64,000 bases of DNA from JBCCDY01 sp039030555 (GCA_039030555.1 JBCCDY010000006.1:62001-126000); one strand, 5' to 3'. Shown: positions 50,623 to 59,984, counted from the stretch's first letter. Numbers and translations are program-made. The notes: generated by a model not told the origin, from the sequence alone.

Positions 50623-52113
50623 ATGGCAAAAATCAATAAAATTCTAATAGCTAACCGAGGTGAAATTGCCTTAAGGGTTATTCGTTCAGCTAAAGAAATG
50701 GGCATCAAAACAGTAGCCGTTTTCAGTGAAGCCGATAGAAATGCACTTCATGTAAAAGCTGCCGATGAAGCTATTTGTCTTGGGCCTCCACCCTCTTCTA
50801 AATCCTATTTATTAGGTGATAAAATTATTGAAAAGTGTAAAGAATTAAAGGTGGATGCCATCCATCCCGGTTATGGTTTTTTGTCTGAAAATGCCTCTTT
50901 TGCTCAAAAATCAGCAGATGCAGGTATTATTTTCATAGGCCCCTCTCCTCATTCTATTGAAGTGATGGGAAACAAGCTTGCTGCAAAAAAAGCGGTAGGC
51001 AAATACGATATCCCACAAGTTCCAGGGGTGGACAGAGCGGTAACGGACCCAAATGAGGCCAAAAAGATTGCAGAACAAATAGGATTCCCAGTGCTTATTA
51101 AGGCAAGTGCAGGAGGCGGAGGAAAAGGAATGCGTGTTGTTGACTCTGAAGATGAATTAGAAGAGCAAATGAACCTGGCTATAAGCGAAGCGACTTCATC
51201 TTTTGGAGATGGTTCAGTATTCGTTGAAAAATTTATAACCTCTCCAAGACATATTGAAATTCAGGTATTGGGTGACCAACATGGAAACATCGTGCATCTC
51301 TTCGAAAGAGAGTGCTCGGTGCAGAGAAGACATCAAAAAGTAATTGAAGAAGCCCCTTCAAAAGTGGTTTCTGAGAAGATGCGTGACGAAATGGGGAAAG
51401 CCGCGATTATGGTTGCCAAAAGTTGTGATTATTATGGAGCGGGAACAGTAGAGTTTATCGTCGATGAAAACCTGGACTTCTTCTTCCTGGAAATGAACAC
51501 CAGGCTCCAGGTAGAGCATCCGGTGACTGAAGCTATTACGGGGGTCGATTTAGTGAAAGAACAGATTAGAATTGCTGAAGGACAGGAACTACCTTTTAAG
51601 CAGGAAGATCTGGTGATCAAAGGACATGCTGTTGAATCAAGAGTCTATGCTGAAGACCCAAAAAACAACTTTCTTCCTGATATTGGAAAATTAGAGGTAT
51701 ACAGAAGGCCTCAAGGGCCAGGCGTAAGGGTGGACGATGGCTTCGAAGAAGGAATGGATATCCCGATTTACTATGATCCTATGATCTCTAAATTGACTGT
51801 GTTCGCAAAAGATCGTGATGAGGCTTTAGAAAGAATGATCAGGGCTATTGATGAATATGAAATTGTTGGGATTGAAACGACACTTGAGTTTTGCAAATTT
51901 GTTATGGGGCATGAAGCCTTTATTTCTGGTGATTTTGACACGAAGTTTGTAGAAAAGCATTTCAAACCTGAAATGCTTGAAAAGAAAGCTTCAAAGGAAG
52001 AAACAGAAATAGTTGCAGCTCTATCAGGTAGTATTTTCCATGACTTAGGAGCATCAAAATCCTTTCTTAAAAACGGAAGCTCACAGAACTGGAAAAATAG
52101 AGCTCATAGTTAA
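50623..52113 (+). CDS. accC: Acetyl-/acyl-CoA carboxylase biotin carboxylase subunit AccC
   Basis: 496 residues, biotin carboxylase of the ATP-grasp class. Features: KILIANRGEIALRVIRSAKE at the N-terminus, HPGYGFLSENASF, the glycine-rich ASAGGGGKGMRVV loop, ERECSVQRRHQKVIEEAPS, and FLEMNTRLQVEHPVTE. It carboxylates the biotin on a carrier protein. No biotin carrier or transferase gene is adjacent, so its partner complex is unknown (acetyl- or propionyl-CoA carboxylase). The C-terminus extends about 45 residues beyond typical AccC. DUF1015 follows after 5 bp. Confidence 0.96.
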   Translation: MAKINKILIANRGEIALRVIRSAKEMGIKTVAVFSEADRNALHVKAADEAICLGPPPSSKSYLLGDKIIEKCKELKVDAIHPGYGFLSENASFAQKSADAGIIFIGPSPHSIEVMGNKLAAKKAVGKYDIPQVPGVDRAVTDPNEAKKIAEQIGFPVLIKASAGGGGKGMRVVDSEDELEEQMNLAISEATSSFGDGSVFVEKFITSPRHIEIQVLGDQHGNIVHLFERECSVQRRHQKVIEEAPSKVVSEKMRDEMGKAAIMVAKSCDYYGAGTVEFIVDENLDFFFLEMNTRLQVEHPVTEAITGVDLVKEQIRIAEGQELPFKQEDLVIKGHAVESRVYAEDPKNNFLPDIGKLEVYRRPQGPGVRVDDGFEEGMDIPIYYDPMISKLTVFAKDRDEALERMIRAIDEYEIVGIETTLEFCKFVMGHEAFISGDFDTKFVEKHFKPEMLEKKASKEETEIVAALSGSIFHDLGASKSFLKNGSSQNWKNRAHS

Positions 52114-52118
52114 AATAC

Positions 52119-53420
52119 ATGGCTGAAATCAGACCCCTCAAGGCTTGGAGATATAACTCTGAGTTATCGAAAAATATTGATGACCTGGCATCACCTCTAT
52201 TCGATGTCGTTTCCCAAAAACAGCGAGAAGCGCTTTACGAAAACGAGTTTAGTAGCATTCACCTTTCAGTGCCCTCAGGTGAAAATCCTGCTGAAAACGC
52301 GTCCAAAAAACTGGAGGAATGGAAGCAAAAGGGAATCATTCTTCAAGATCCCCTGCCAGGAATCTACGTGTACTATCAGTATTTTACGCTACCCGGAGGT
52401 TCTAAGGAGTATTGCAGAAAAGGGTTTATCTGTTTTATGCGAACTTACGATTGGAATGAAAATGTACTCCTTCGTCATGAGAATACCATGCCTGCCGCAG
52501 TCAACGACAGGGTTGAACTGCTGGAAAAAACCGAATTGAACGTTAGTCCGACTCACGGACTTTACTCAGACCCTGAGTTTCGTTTGGAAAAGTATATGGA
52601 TGAAAGTATGCTTCATCCCATTTATGAAACTGAAGATTATCAAGGTGTTCGTGATGTTCTCAGTGTAATTCATGACAAAAAGGTTATCTCGGAATTCGTA
52701 ACAATGCTTAAGCCAATGCAGATCATTCTTGCCGATGGTCATCATCGTTACCACAGCTCTATTCATTATAAAAACAGTATGAAAGCTGCAAACCCTAACC
52801 ATACTGGAAATGAAGGCTATAATTTTCACCTCATGTACTTCACAAATGGTGAATCGGACGATTTAAGGATTTTACCAACACATCGCTTGGTGCAAAATCT
52901 ACCAGACTTTGATGAAGCTGAAATTCTAAAAAGATGCGAACCTTACTTTCATATTAAGACGGTAGACAATGTTTACGACATCCATGAAATTATACTAGGA
53001 AAGAAATCGGCCTTCGGACTGTTGTTTAAAGAAAACGCCTTTAAAATTCGGTTGAAACCTGATTTGATAGATACCCTGGAATGGAAGTTCCCCGACTCTG
53101 TTAAAGAATTAGATTTAACGGTTTTGCACTACTTTTTTATTGAAAAAGTATTAGGTATTCCAGGGAAAGAGCAGACTAAGTCAGAGAATATCTCCTTCGA
53201 AAGAAATTTCACTAATTGTTTAGCGAAGCTTATCAAGGAAGAAGCTCAAATGGCTTTAATCGTGAAGGATATTCCAATGGAGCAGGTCAAAAATATTTGT
53301 GCAAGTGGTTATACTTTACCTCAAAAATCGACTTATTTCTATCCTAAGGTTATTTGTGGTTTCCTGTTCGGATCAGTAAAAGAAAATGAATTTCAATTCC
53401 CCCATAATATTAGCTTCTAA
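52119..53420 (+). CDS. DUF1015-family protein
   Basis: 433 residues, of the DUF1015 family, recognisable by PLKAWRYN at the start (the family usually starts IxPFKALRP), and the central LADGHHRYHSSIHYKN, whose His/Arg pattern suggests a binding site. The function of the family is not established; a link to serine or phosphoserine metabolism has been suggested for some members (serine kinase-like), but I would not rely on this. The gene lies between accC and maf, overlapping maf by 35 bp, so it belongs to an operon. No signal peptide. Confidence 0.85.
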   Translation: MAEIRPLKAWRYNSELSKNIDDLASPLFDVVSQKQREALYENEFSSIHLSVPSGENPAENASKKLEEWKQKGIILQDPLPGIYVYYQYFTLPGGSKEYCRKGFICFMRTYDWNENVLLRHENTMPAAVNDRVELLEKTELNVSPTHGLYSDPEFRLEKYMDESMLHPIYETEDYQGVRDVLSVIHDKKVISEFVTMLKPMQIILADGHHRYHSSIHYKNSMKAANPNHTGNEGYNFHLMYFTNGESDDLRILPTHRLVQNLPDFDEAEILKRCEPYFHIKTVDNVYDIHEIILGKKSAFGLLFKENAFKIRLKPDLIDTLEWKFPDSVKELDLTVLHYFFIEKVLGIPGKEQTKSENISFERNFTNCLAKLIKEEAQMALIVKDIPMEQVKNICASGYTLPQKSTYFYPKVICGFLFGSVKENEFQFPHNISF

Positions 53421-53955
53421 GTCACCCAGAAGGCAAGAACTTCTAAGAGAAGCCGGATATACTTTCGAAGTTGTTTCTCTTGAAACCGATGAAAGTTTTC
53501 CTGATTCAATCCCTAAAAAAGCAGTAGCAGAATACATTGCCAAGCAAAAAATAAAGCCTTTCCGAGACAAGTATAATGATACTTTAGTGATCACTGCTGA
53601 TACTACAGTGCTTATCGCAGAGGAAGTTTTAGGCAAGCCCTCATCTTATAATGAAGCGATGGAAATGATCATGAAGCTATCGAACGAAGTACACTCTGTA
53701 ATAACAGGAGTATGTCTGCTATGGAAGGGTGAGCTAAAGTCGTTTTCTGAGGAAACCCTGGTTAGCTTCGAACAGGTTTCAGAAGAGGAAGCCGATTTCT
53801 ATATCAAAACAAAGAAGCCATACGATAAAGCGGGTGCTTACGGAATCCAGGAGTGGATTGGTTTAACAAAAATCAAATGGATAAAAGGAGATTATTATAA
53901 TGTTGTGGGTCTGCCAGTAGCTAAATTGTACGATACTATAAATAATTTACTTTAG
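53386..53955 (+). CDS. Maf-family nucleotide pyrophosphatase
   Basis: 189 residues, Maf/Ham1-like fold. Motifs: ILASKSPRRQELL at the N-terminus, ITADTTVLI with the catalytic Asp, and KPYDKAGAYGIQEW. Maf proteins hydrolyse non-canonical or modified nucleoside triphosphates (dTTP/UTP or m7GTP class) and have been linked to septum control. The start lies 35 bp inside the end of the DUF1015 gene in another frame, an unusually large overlap. It is the last gene of the accC operon and converges with the small coiled-coil gene. Confidence 0.94.
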   Translation: MNFNSPIILASKSPRRQELLREAGYTFEVVSLETDESFPDSIPKKAVAEYIAKQKIKPFRDKYNDTLVITADTTVLIAEEVLGKPSSYNEAMEMIMKLSNEVHSVITGVCLLWKGELKSFSEETLVSFEQVSEEEADFYIKTKKPYDKAGAYGIQEWIGLTKIKWIKGDYYNVVGLPVAKLYDTINNLL

Positions 53956-53976
53956 ATAAGGTTTAGCATAAGCTCT

Positions 53977-54213
53977 TTATGAAAGTTTGTTTTCAACAGT
54001 TTTAAGTCGATCTTCAAATTCCTTCATTCTGGCCTCTAATTTCGCGTAGTCAACAATTTTTACTAAAGCTTCTGTGGTCAATCTTAAATCTCTTATTTCA
54101 TGGTTAACATCGTTAAATCGGTTATCCATATCTTTTTTAATAACATCATTATAGAAATCGCTGAAGACATCAGCGATTGCAATCTTAACCTCGTCCAATT
54201 CATTCTTATCCAT
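53977..54213 (-). CDS. Small coiled-coil protein
   Basis: 78 residues, no membrane span, with a heptad pattern through most of its length (from DMDNRFNDVNHEIRDLRLTT to LEARMKEFEDRLKTVENKL). It is acidic and likely a dimeric coiled coil. I do not recognise a family. It is a single gene between the end of maf and the sigma-linked envelope protein, with a 113-bp gap to the latter that shows only AT-rich sequence. A real gene is plausible from its clean ATG and coding character, but support is moderate. Confidence 0.6.
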   Translation of the reverse strand: MDKNELDEVKIAIADVFSDFYNDVIKKDMDNRFNDVNHEIRDLRLTTEALVKIVDYAKLEARMKEFEDRLKTVENKLS

Positions 54214-54327
54214 ACCTATTTTATTAGTTAGAGTTAAACGAATAAACTCTTTTTTTAGTAAAAAACAAGTTGCTTTTTTTTGTCCTATTTTGGAGGAAAT
54301 GGTTTTTTATTCAAATTCTGGCAAACA

Positions 54328-55938
54328 TCACTTTCCAAAAAGATACCTAACTCCCAAATTTACTCCGAAGATATTGGGTCTACTAGTGATGTTTGTTTCG
54401 GACAATGTAGCTTCATTCAAGCTAAATCTAACATTCGGCTGAAGCGTAAAACTATAGTTCTTCGCAAACGGATAATTCAGTTCAAGTCCCGTAATTCCCC
54501 TAAAAACGACGTCACGGAAACCTGTATTATCATCAGAGGAGATAGATTGATCTGACAAACCATTAACTCCGGAAAGTGTATTTTGTACAAAGAAATCAGA
54601 AGACAAGCCCGCATTGATAATCAGTTTCCATTTTCTATTTACGACCGCATATCCTGCTATCAGAGGCACCGAAACGAATTCCAGACGATTATCAAGGTTT
54701 ACGTTTTCAGTAAAAAGTACCTCATCAGAATTATCGAGCTCTGTTAAATTTGAAAAATGAATAGCTACTTGTTCTTCACCTTGTTCTGAAATGAGATTGG
54801 TAGATGTCCCTGATCCATAGTTTGCGTATGCTAAACCACTTTGAATACTCCATCTACTTGTTAAATTCAGCCCAAAATTAATTCCGGCTGAATAATACGA
54901 TCCCGAGCTTTCCTCCCCTGATGTCAATCCGGTATTATTCAGGTCAAATCTGACACCCTCAACGCTTGGGTCTAATGAAGCTAAGCTTTCGGAGTCGCTA
55001 AAAAAGACATCTGAGGTATTCCCTGAAAATGAACTATTAGGGGAATAACTACCAGAACCTACATCTACCCCAGCCCAAAAAGCCATTAGGTTTGAGTCTG
55101 ATTTTTTCTTGATTATTTCCTTTTCGACGGGCACTTTGTAGAGTTCATCTGGTTCCTGCAGGCTCACAAAAGAACCCAGAGGTGAAGATTTAGGTTTTAG
55201 ATCATAATTATCCGAAAGTGGAAGCTGATGGTCTGCAAATAAAACGGCTTCTCTGGAATTCAACTCTTCAAAATCACTTCCTGAAGTAATCAGCTTTTGC
55301 TCATTGGATCGCCTCCCGTCTTGATTAACAAAGTCGTTATTAGATCTACGATCCGCTCGATTAGAATTCAAGGCAGATGATGCTACAGCTTCAGAAGAAT
55401 TTGGAAGGTTCTTTTCATTCAAGTCGGTTAGAAGATCGTTATTGCCAACTGAATCAATTAAAGTAAATGTATTTCTATTACCCTCGAAGTCTCCAGTATT
55501 TTCAGCTTCAATCTGTTTATTCTTATTAGTAATCGTATTTTGATTTGAAGCTATTGTTGATTTTAAATCATCAAAAGATGTTGATTCGCTTTCCTTAGAA
55601 ACTAAATCAGAATTATCACCTGCTAACGATTTATCAATGTCAATACGGTTTTGGTTGGTGGGATTTGTATTTGGCGTACTCTTTTGAGATTCAGATATGC
55701 TATTTCCTTCAAGGTTCGTCTGAACCTGGTTGAAGTAAAGAACACCAAGTGTGAACATAGCCATCAATGAAATTGAAGCAGCCATTTTGTACCAAAAAAC
55801 GATGATCTTGTTATTCTTAGCTTCGTCTTTGATCAAGGCATTTTCAACACCTACCCAAACAGCATTGGGCGGTTCTTTAGACTGACCTTCGAAAGCGTCT
55901 CTCCAACTATTGCTGAAATTATCTTCCAACTTTTCCAT
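54328..55938 (-). CDS. ECF-sigma-linked inner-to-outer membrane protein
   Basis: From ATG 55938 the product is 536 residues. It starts with a cytosolic segment (about 1-45: WRDAFEGQSKEPPNAVW), then one membrane span (FWYKMAASISLMAMFTLGVL, about 48-67), then a roughly 170-residue linker very rich in Ser, Asn and Asp, and a C-terminal beta-barrel-like domain (from about 290 to the end: FWAGVDVGSGSYSPNS, YSAGINFGLNLTSRWSIQSG, FGVNLGVRYLFGK). The cytosolic piece could contact the sigma factor encoded by the gene it overlaps, whereas the C-terminal barrel would sit in the outer membrane. It could act as a trans-envelope anti-sigma protein (inference). Confidence 0.8.
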   Translation of the reverse strand: MEKLEDNFSNSWRDAFEGQSKEPPNAVWVGVENALIKDEAKNNKIIVFWYKMAASISLMAMFTLGVLYFNQVQTNLEGNSISESQKSTPNTNPTNQNRIDIDKSLAGDNSDLVSKESESTSFDDLKSTIASNQNTITNKNKQIEAENTGDFEGNRNTFTLIDSVGNNDLLTDLNEKNLPNSSEAVASSALNSNRADRRSNNDFVNQDGRRSNEQKLITSGSDFEELNSREAVLFADHQLPLSDNYDLKPKSSPLGSFVSLQEPDELYKVPVEKEIIKKKSDSNLMAFWAGVDVGSGSYSPNSSFSGNTSDVFFSDSESLASLDPSVEGVRFDLNNTGLTSGEESSGSYYSAGINFGLNLTSRWSIQSGLAYANYGSGTSTNLISEQGEEQVAIHFSNLTELDNSDEVLFTENVNLDNRLEFVSVPLIAGYAVVNRKWKLIINAGLSSDFFVQNTLSGVNGLSDQSISSDDNTGFRDVVFRGITGLELNYPFAKNYSFTLQPNVRFSLNEATLSETNITSRPNIFGVNLGVRYLFGK

Positions 55939-56470
55939 AGTTAGGTTCATTTTGTTCTAAAATCTTATTTTTCAATAATGATTTTGCCCTCGATAATTGA
56001 GACTTGCTCGTTCCTTCGGAAACCCCAAGCATTTCAGCAATTTCATTATGCTTATAACCCTCCACGGCGTAGAGGTTAAAAATTACCCGGCAACCTGTGG
56101 GTAATTCTTCCATCATGCTCAACAAATCGTCAAGCGAATGTCCATCAGCACAAAAAGGAATCTCAACTTTTGCATTCTCCTCAACATCCGACATTGGAAA
56201 GAGGTACAATTTGTTCCTCAACTGATTCAAAGAAGTATTTATGACAATCCTCTTCATCCACGTTTTCAAAGCACTATCTCCTCTAAAATCTTTTATGCAT
56301 CGGAAAATCTTTATGAAAGATTCTTGCAGAACATCTTCAGCCTCTTGTTGAGCTTTGCAGTAGCGTAAGCAAACTACATACAACTCTCCCGAGAAGCGCT
56401 GATACAGTTCATATTGCGCTTTGCGGTTCCCTTCCTTACATTGGCTAATCAGTTCCTTATCTGATAACAT
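55919..56470 (-). CDS. ECF RNA polymerase sigma factor (second)
   Basis: A 183-residue group 4 sigma factor. Region 2 is AEDVLQESFIKIFRCIKDFR and ALKTWMKRIVINTSLNQLRN; region 4 is ELPTGCRVIFNLYAVEGYKH with NEIAEMLGVSEGTSKSQLSR. Its 3' end overlaps the following envelope protein by about 20 bp, so the two are translationally coupled. The regulon is not evident. It belongs to a different branch from the sigma factor at 34220, whose partner gene is short rather than a barrel. It is divergent from the T9SS plug gene, 115 bp apart. Confidence 0.95.
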   Translation of the reverse strand: MLSDKELISQCKEGNRKAQYELYQRFSGELYVVCLRYCKAQQEAEDVLQESFIKIFRCIKDFRGDSALKTWMKRIVINTSLNQLRNKLYLFPMSDVEENAKVEIPFCADGHSLDDLLSMMEELPTGCRVIFNLYAVEGYKHNEIAEMLGVSEGTSKSQLSRAKSLLKNKILEQNEPNYGKVGR

Positions 56471-56585
56471 CTATTTTCGATACCGATATCCTTTGGACAC
56501 CTTAAGTATTATTTTCGTTGGAATGCCTCAAAACTTTATTACAAAAATGTGATATTTCGGCTCAATTTTAGCGTAGTTCTTTAAT

Positions 56586-57851
56586 ATGAGATTTTTTCTA
56601 GCTCTGTTTTTTATTTTCATAATACATCAACTATCAAGTCAGGAGTTACGATATGAAGACGTGAACTATCAAGGAAACATCAGGACGGTACAGCTTTACC
56701 CTGAGGGAAGCTCGCTTGAAACAACTATAGAATCACCAGTAATTTCAATCAGACAGAGCACGCCTTTATTATTGGAATTTGATGTTTTTGCTCGGGACTT
56801 CGAAAACTTCCTGGTGAAATTAATACACTGCAATGCCGACTGGACTCCTTCGAGGTATTCGGATATTGAGATATTAAATGAATTTAATGAATTCAGGATC
56901 AACGACTTTGACTATTCTTTTGATACCCGCGCCGAATACGTCCATTATTGGTTTACTGTACCAAGAGTAAAAATTAGTGGAAATTACCTGATTAAAGTAT
57001 ACCGTGAGGGGAATGAGGATCAGTTGATCCTGACTCGAAGATTTATGGTTTACTCCAATCGTGTAACCATCAACACTCAGGTTGGACAGTCATTAACAAT
57101 AAGTAAACAGAGGTCAAACCAGCAAATTGATTTTAAAATTGATTATACCGGCTTAGAGGTTAGAGATCCCTTTACTCAGATTATGCCTGTGATTAGGCAA
57201 AACCAACGTTGGGATAACGCCATAGTTGGTCTTAAGCCTACCATGTTCCGGCAATCCTTCAGTGAACTTGAGTATTTCTACCTGAGCGAGGAAACTAATT
57301 TCCAAGCTGGGAATGAGTTTCGTTTTTTCGATATAAGAACACTCGACTTCAACGGGCAAGGTGTAGCAAAGGTGAAAACTACCGAAAAAGAAATCACCGC
57401 CAACTTATATCAGGAAAAGCCAAGGGCCGAGTTTGCTTATTCGGAATACCTCGATATTAATGGTCAATTCATTATTAATAACCTTGATCGCCAGAATAGT
57501 TTATCTGAAGTAAACAGCGAATATGCTACAGTCAATTTCTTCCTGGAAAAAGAGCAACCTCTGGATGAGGAAGTCTACGTTTTTGGAGCTTTATCGGATT
57601 GGGAAAAATCAGACTCTAATAAGATGAGCTATAATAGTGCAAGAGGTGGTTACGAAGGTTCCCTTTATCTAAAGCAGGGTTGGTACAATTTTATTTATTT
57701 GACTGACGGGGATAATCCTTACGCATTAGAAGGGATTCATTTCGAAACCGAAAACCAGTATGAAATACTAGTTTACTTCAGACCTATTGGAGCTAGAGGC
57801 GATATCCTTTTGGGATATGAAAATATTCAACATAATAACAGGAGAAATTAG
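56586..57851 (+). CDS. T9SS plug-type protein (DUF5103)
   Basis: 421 residues with a signal peptide (MRFFLALFFIFIIHQLSSQE). The mature body opens LRYEDVNYQGNIRTVQLYPE and continues with beta-strands and the VKLIHCNADWTPSRYSDIEI and NSARGGYEGSLYLKQGWYNF segments that mark DUF5103. This family is annotated in databases as the plug protein that fills the SprA secretion pore of the type IX system. The window also encodes a T9SS cargo protein (19095-24413) so the pathway is used. It converges with cas6, 3 bp between stops. Confidence 0.85.
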   Translation: MRFFLALFFIFIIHQLSSQELRYEDVNYQGNIRTVQLYPEGSSLETTIESPVISIRQSTPLLLEFDVFARDFENFLVKLIHCNADWTPSRYSDIEILNEFNEFRINDFDYSFDTRAEYVHYWFTVPRVKISGNYLIKVYREGNEDQLILTRRFMVYSNRVTINTQVGQSLTISKQRSNQQIDFKIDYTGLEVRDPFTQIMPVIRQNQRWDNAIVGLKPTMFRQSFSELEYFYLSEETNFQAGNEFRFFDIRTLDFNGQGVAKVKTTEKEITANLYQEKPRAEFAYSEYLDINGQFIINNLDRQNSLSEVNSEYATVNFFLEKEQPLDEEVYVFGALSDWEKSDSNKMSYNSARGGYEGSLYLKQGWYNFIYLTDGDNPYALEGIHFETENQYEILVYFRPIGARGDILLGYENIQHNNRRN

Positions 57852-57854
57852 AAA

Positions 57855-58694
57855 CTAACGGTCAAGGGTTATGGCCTCTCCATTTTCTAGGTTTTCACCG
57901 GAAGATAGAGCATGATAAGGTTCGATCACTTTATTGTGTAAATAGTCTACAATATCAACCATTCCAAACCCTTTATGTGTACACGACCCTAATCCGCAAG
58001 TATAAACAAACTCCGTTACTTCTTTGGAAGCAAATAAGGTGAATGGCATGGTATATCCACGCATATCGTATTTTATATCTTGTTGATAGACCGGGTAGAT
58101 CCTGGCGAATTTTTTACCATTCTGCTTTAATTTTTCCAGGTAAGCCTTATCAGGATCAATTTGGAATTTATAAAAGCTTTCCAGCTTTTCGCGCTCATAG
58201 CCATACATCTCCATTCTGGACATTACGGCTTCGTAAAGCAAATCAGAAAACCGATCTACCATTGGTGAAATAAATGCTTTGCATTCCATCTCTTCAAACT
58301 GCGGTGGCCTCAGAACAATAGGAGAAATACAGATGAATTTAGTTTCTGACTTAAATTCTGGCATTCGCTCTACATCAACTCCTGATGGGATTAAACGTAG
58401 TGCTCCGATTTCAACTCTTTCCAATTCAAAAAGAGACTCGATAACATGATCGATAAATTCTCTATTTAAACTAGAGAATACTAAAGTCACTTTTCTAGAA
58501 TAGAAATGTAATCCTTTTCGGCTCACTTTCGTATGACCTTTAAGCCCCGAAAAAGTGTAATGCATAAAATCCTGGAAAGGGCTGTCAGGATTCTTTAAAA
58601 TTAGTTTTTTAAGGAATCCAGAAAGCAAATTCTGGTGGTGGAAAGGTACTGCGGCACCTTTATTTTCCAAATCAAAAATAATCCTTACCCTCAA
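57855..58694 (-). CDS. cas6: Cas6-like CRISPR endoribonuclease, orphan
   Basis: 279 residues with a RAMP fold. N-terminal MRVRIIFDLENKGAAVPFHH is the usual Cas6 opening; FICISPIVLRPP lies mid-protein; the C-terminal glycine-rich loop GLGSCTHKGFGMV corresponds to the G-rhxG-GFG signature of Cas6. His45 and Lys52 fall close to the catalytic His46 and Lys52 of Pyrococcus Cas6 (inference by position). Cas6 cuts the CRISPR repeat to make crRNA. No array, effector or adaptation gene occurs in the window. It lies between the T9SS plug gene and ychF as a single gene. It might process arrays located elsewhere or have a host RNA role. Confidence 0.85.
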   Translation of the reverse strand: MRVRIIFDLENKGAAVPFHHQNLLSGFLKKLILKNPDSPFQDFMHYTFSGLKGHTKVSRKGLHFYSRKVTLVFSSLNREFIDHVIESLFELERVEIGALRLIPSGVDVERMPEFKSETKFICISPIVLRPPQFEEMECKAFISPMVDRFSDLLYEAVMSRMEMYGYEREKLESFYKFQIDPDKAYLEKLKQNGKKFARIYPVYQQDIKYDMRGYTMPFTLFASKEVTEFVYTCGLGSCTHKGFGMVDIVDYLHNKVIEPYHALSSGENLENGEAITLDR

Positions 58695-58781
58695 AGCTCA
58701 AAAAGTTAGGTTGGTTTAGTTTTAGCAAGGTAAGTCAAGTTACGGATTATCCGTAAAATTCAAAATAAATCACTTGCCTAT

Positions 58782-59876
58782 TCAGACATTAAACCTGAAA
58801 TGCATTATATCTCCGTCCTGAACCAAATAATCTTTTCCTTCAATTCCAATCTTACCGGACTCACGGCATGCAGCCTCTGTTTTATATTTCTCGTAATTTT
58901 CGAGCTTTATTACTTCTGCTTTGATGAAACCTTTTTCAAAATCGGTGTGAATAACTCCTGCAGCCTGAGGAGCTTTCCATCCTCTTTTTATCGTCCAGGC
59001 TTTTACTTCTTTTTTACCCGCTGTGAAATATGTGATCAGATCTAATATGGAATAAGAAGCTTTAATGAGCTTACTTAAGCCTGAATCTTCCAAGCCATAT
59101 TCTTCCAGAAACAAAATCCTTTCTTCGGGATCTAGCTCAGCAATTTGCGCTTCTATAGAAGCACTTACTAAAACCACTTCGGCTTCTTCGCTTTTTACGG
59201 ACTCTTTGAGGCTCTCCGAGTATTCGTTGCCGTCTTTTGCAGCTTCTTCGTTTACATTCGCTACATAGATTACCGGTTTAATGGTAAGTAATTGAAGATC
59301 CGCAATTTGAGGGAGTTCTTCCTTGGTAATTTCAACTGATCTCGCATTCTGACCTGCTTGCAGTGCCTCCTTAAACCTTAAAAGAACCTCCTGTGTTTTT
59401 CTCGCTTCTTTATCTCCTGACTTGGCAATTTTCTCAACCCTCTGAAGCTTTTTCTCTATCGATTCAAGGTCTTTCAACTGGAGTTCCGTGTCAATTATTT
59501 CCTTATCCGAAACCGGGTCGATTTTTCCGTCAACGTGAACGATATTATCATCAGCAAAACACCGCGTCACATGAATTATAGCATCAACCTCCCGGATGTT
59601 AGCAAGAAATTTATTACCTAATCCTTCTCCTTTACTCGCACCTTTAACCAAACCTGCGATATCAACGAATTCAATAATCGTTGGAATTACTTTTTCCGGT
59701 TCTACCAGTTTTTCCAGAATAGTCAGCCTTTCGTCGGGAACTGATATTACACCTACGTTAGGTTCTATTGTACAAAACGGAAAGTTGGCAGCTTCTGCTT
59801 TTGCATTAGATAAAGCATTAAATAGTGTGGATTTACCAACATTAGGTAGTCCTACAATACCACATTTCAATCCCAT
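58782..59876 (-). CDS. ychF: Ribosome-binding GTPase/ATPase YchF
   Basis: 364 residues, full length. P-loop GIVGLPNVGKSTLFNAL at the N-terminus, the G2/G3 region EFVDIAGLVKGASKGEGLGN, and VYVANVNEEA in place of NKxD, the change that makes YchF prefer ATP. A coiled-coil domain follows (about 130-200), then the C-terminal TGS domain (AWTIKRGWKAPQAAGVIHTD). YchF (OLA1) binds ribosomes and takes part in redox and stress control. It stands alone, with a terminator between it and the upstream PUR gene. Confidence 0.97.
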   Translation of the reverse strand: MGLKCGIVGLPNVGKSTLFNALSNAKAEAANFPFCTIEPNVGVISVPDERLTILEKLVEPEKVIPTIIEFVDIAGLVKGASKGEGLGNKFLANIREVDAIIHVTRCFADDNIVHVDGKIDPVSDKEIIDTELQLKDLESIEKKLQRVEKIAKSGDKEARKTQEVLLRFKEALQAGQNARSVEITKEELPQIADLQLLTIKPVIYVANVNEEAAKDGNEYSESLKESVKSEEAEVVLVSASIEAQIAELDPEERILFLEEYGLEDSGLSKLIKASYSILDLITYFTAGKKEVKAWTIKRGWKAPQAAGVIHTDFEKGFIKAEVIKLENYEKYKTEAACRESGKIGIEGKDYLVQDGDIMHFRFNV

Positions 59877-59924
59877 TTTCTTTTATAATCTTAAGTATTA
59901 TGAATATTTAATAATAATAAATGA

Positions 59925-59968
59925 CATAAAAAAAGCCCCATCCCGATGTTTCGGGACGAGGCTTTTCG
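59925..59968 (-). terminator. Intrinsic terminator between PUR protein and ychF
   Basis: The stem AGCCCCATCCCGA/TCGGGACGAGGCT closes on a TGTT loop (59947-59950), with G-U pairs tolerated. On the minus strand the stem is followed by TTTTTTTATGTC. It ends the transcript of the gene at 59985-60350 and sits about 50 bp before the ychF start. Confidence 0.85.
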
Positions 59969-59984
59969 TTAATCCATATTTTAA

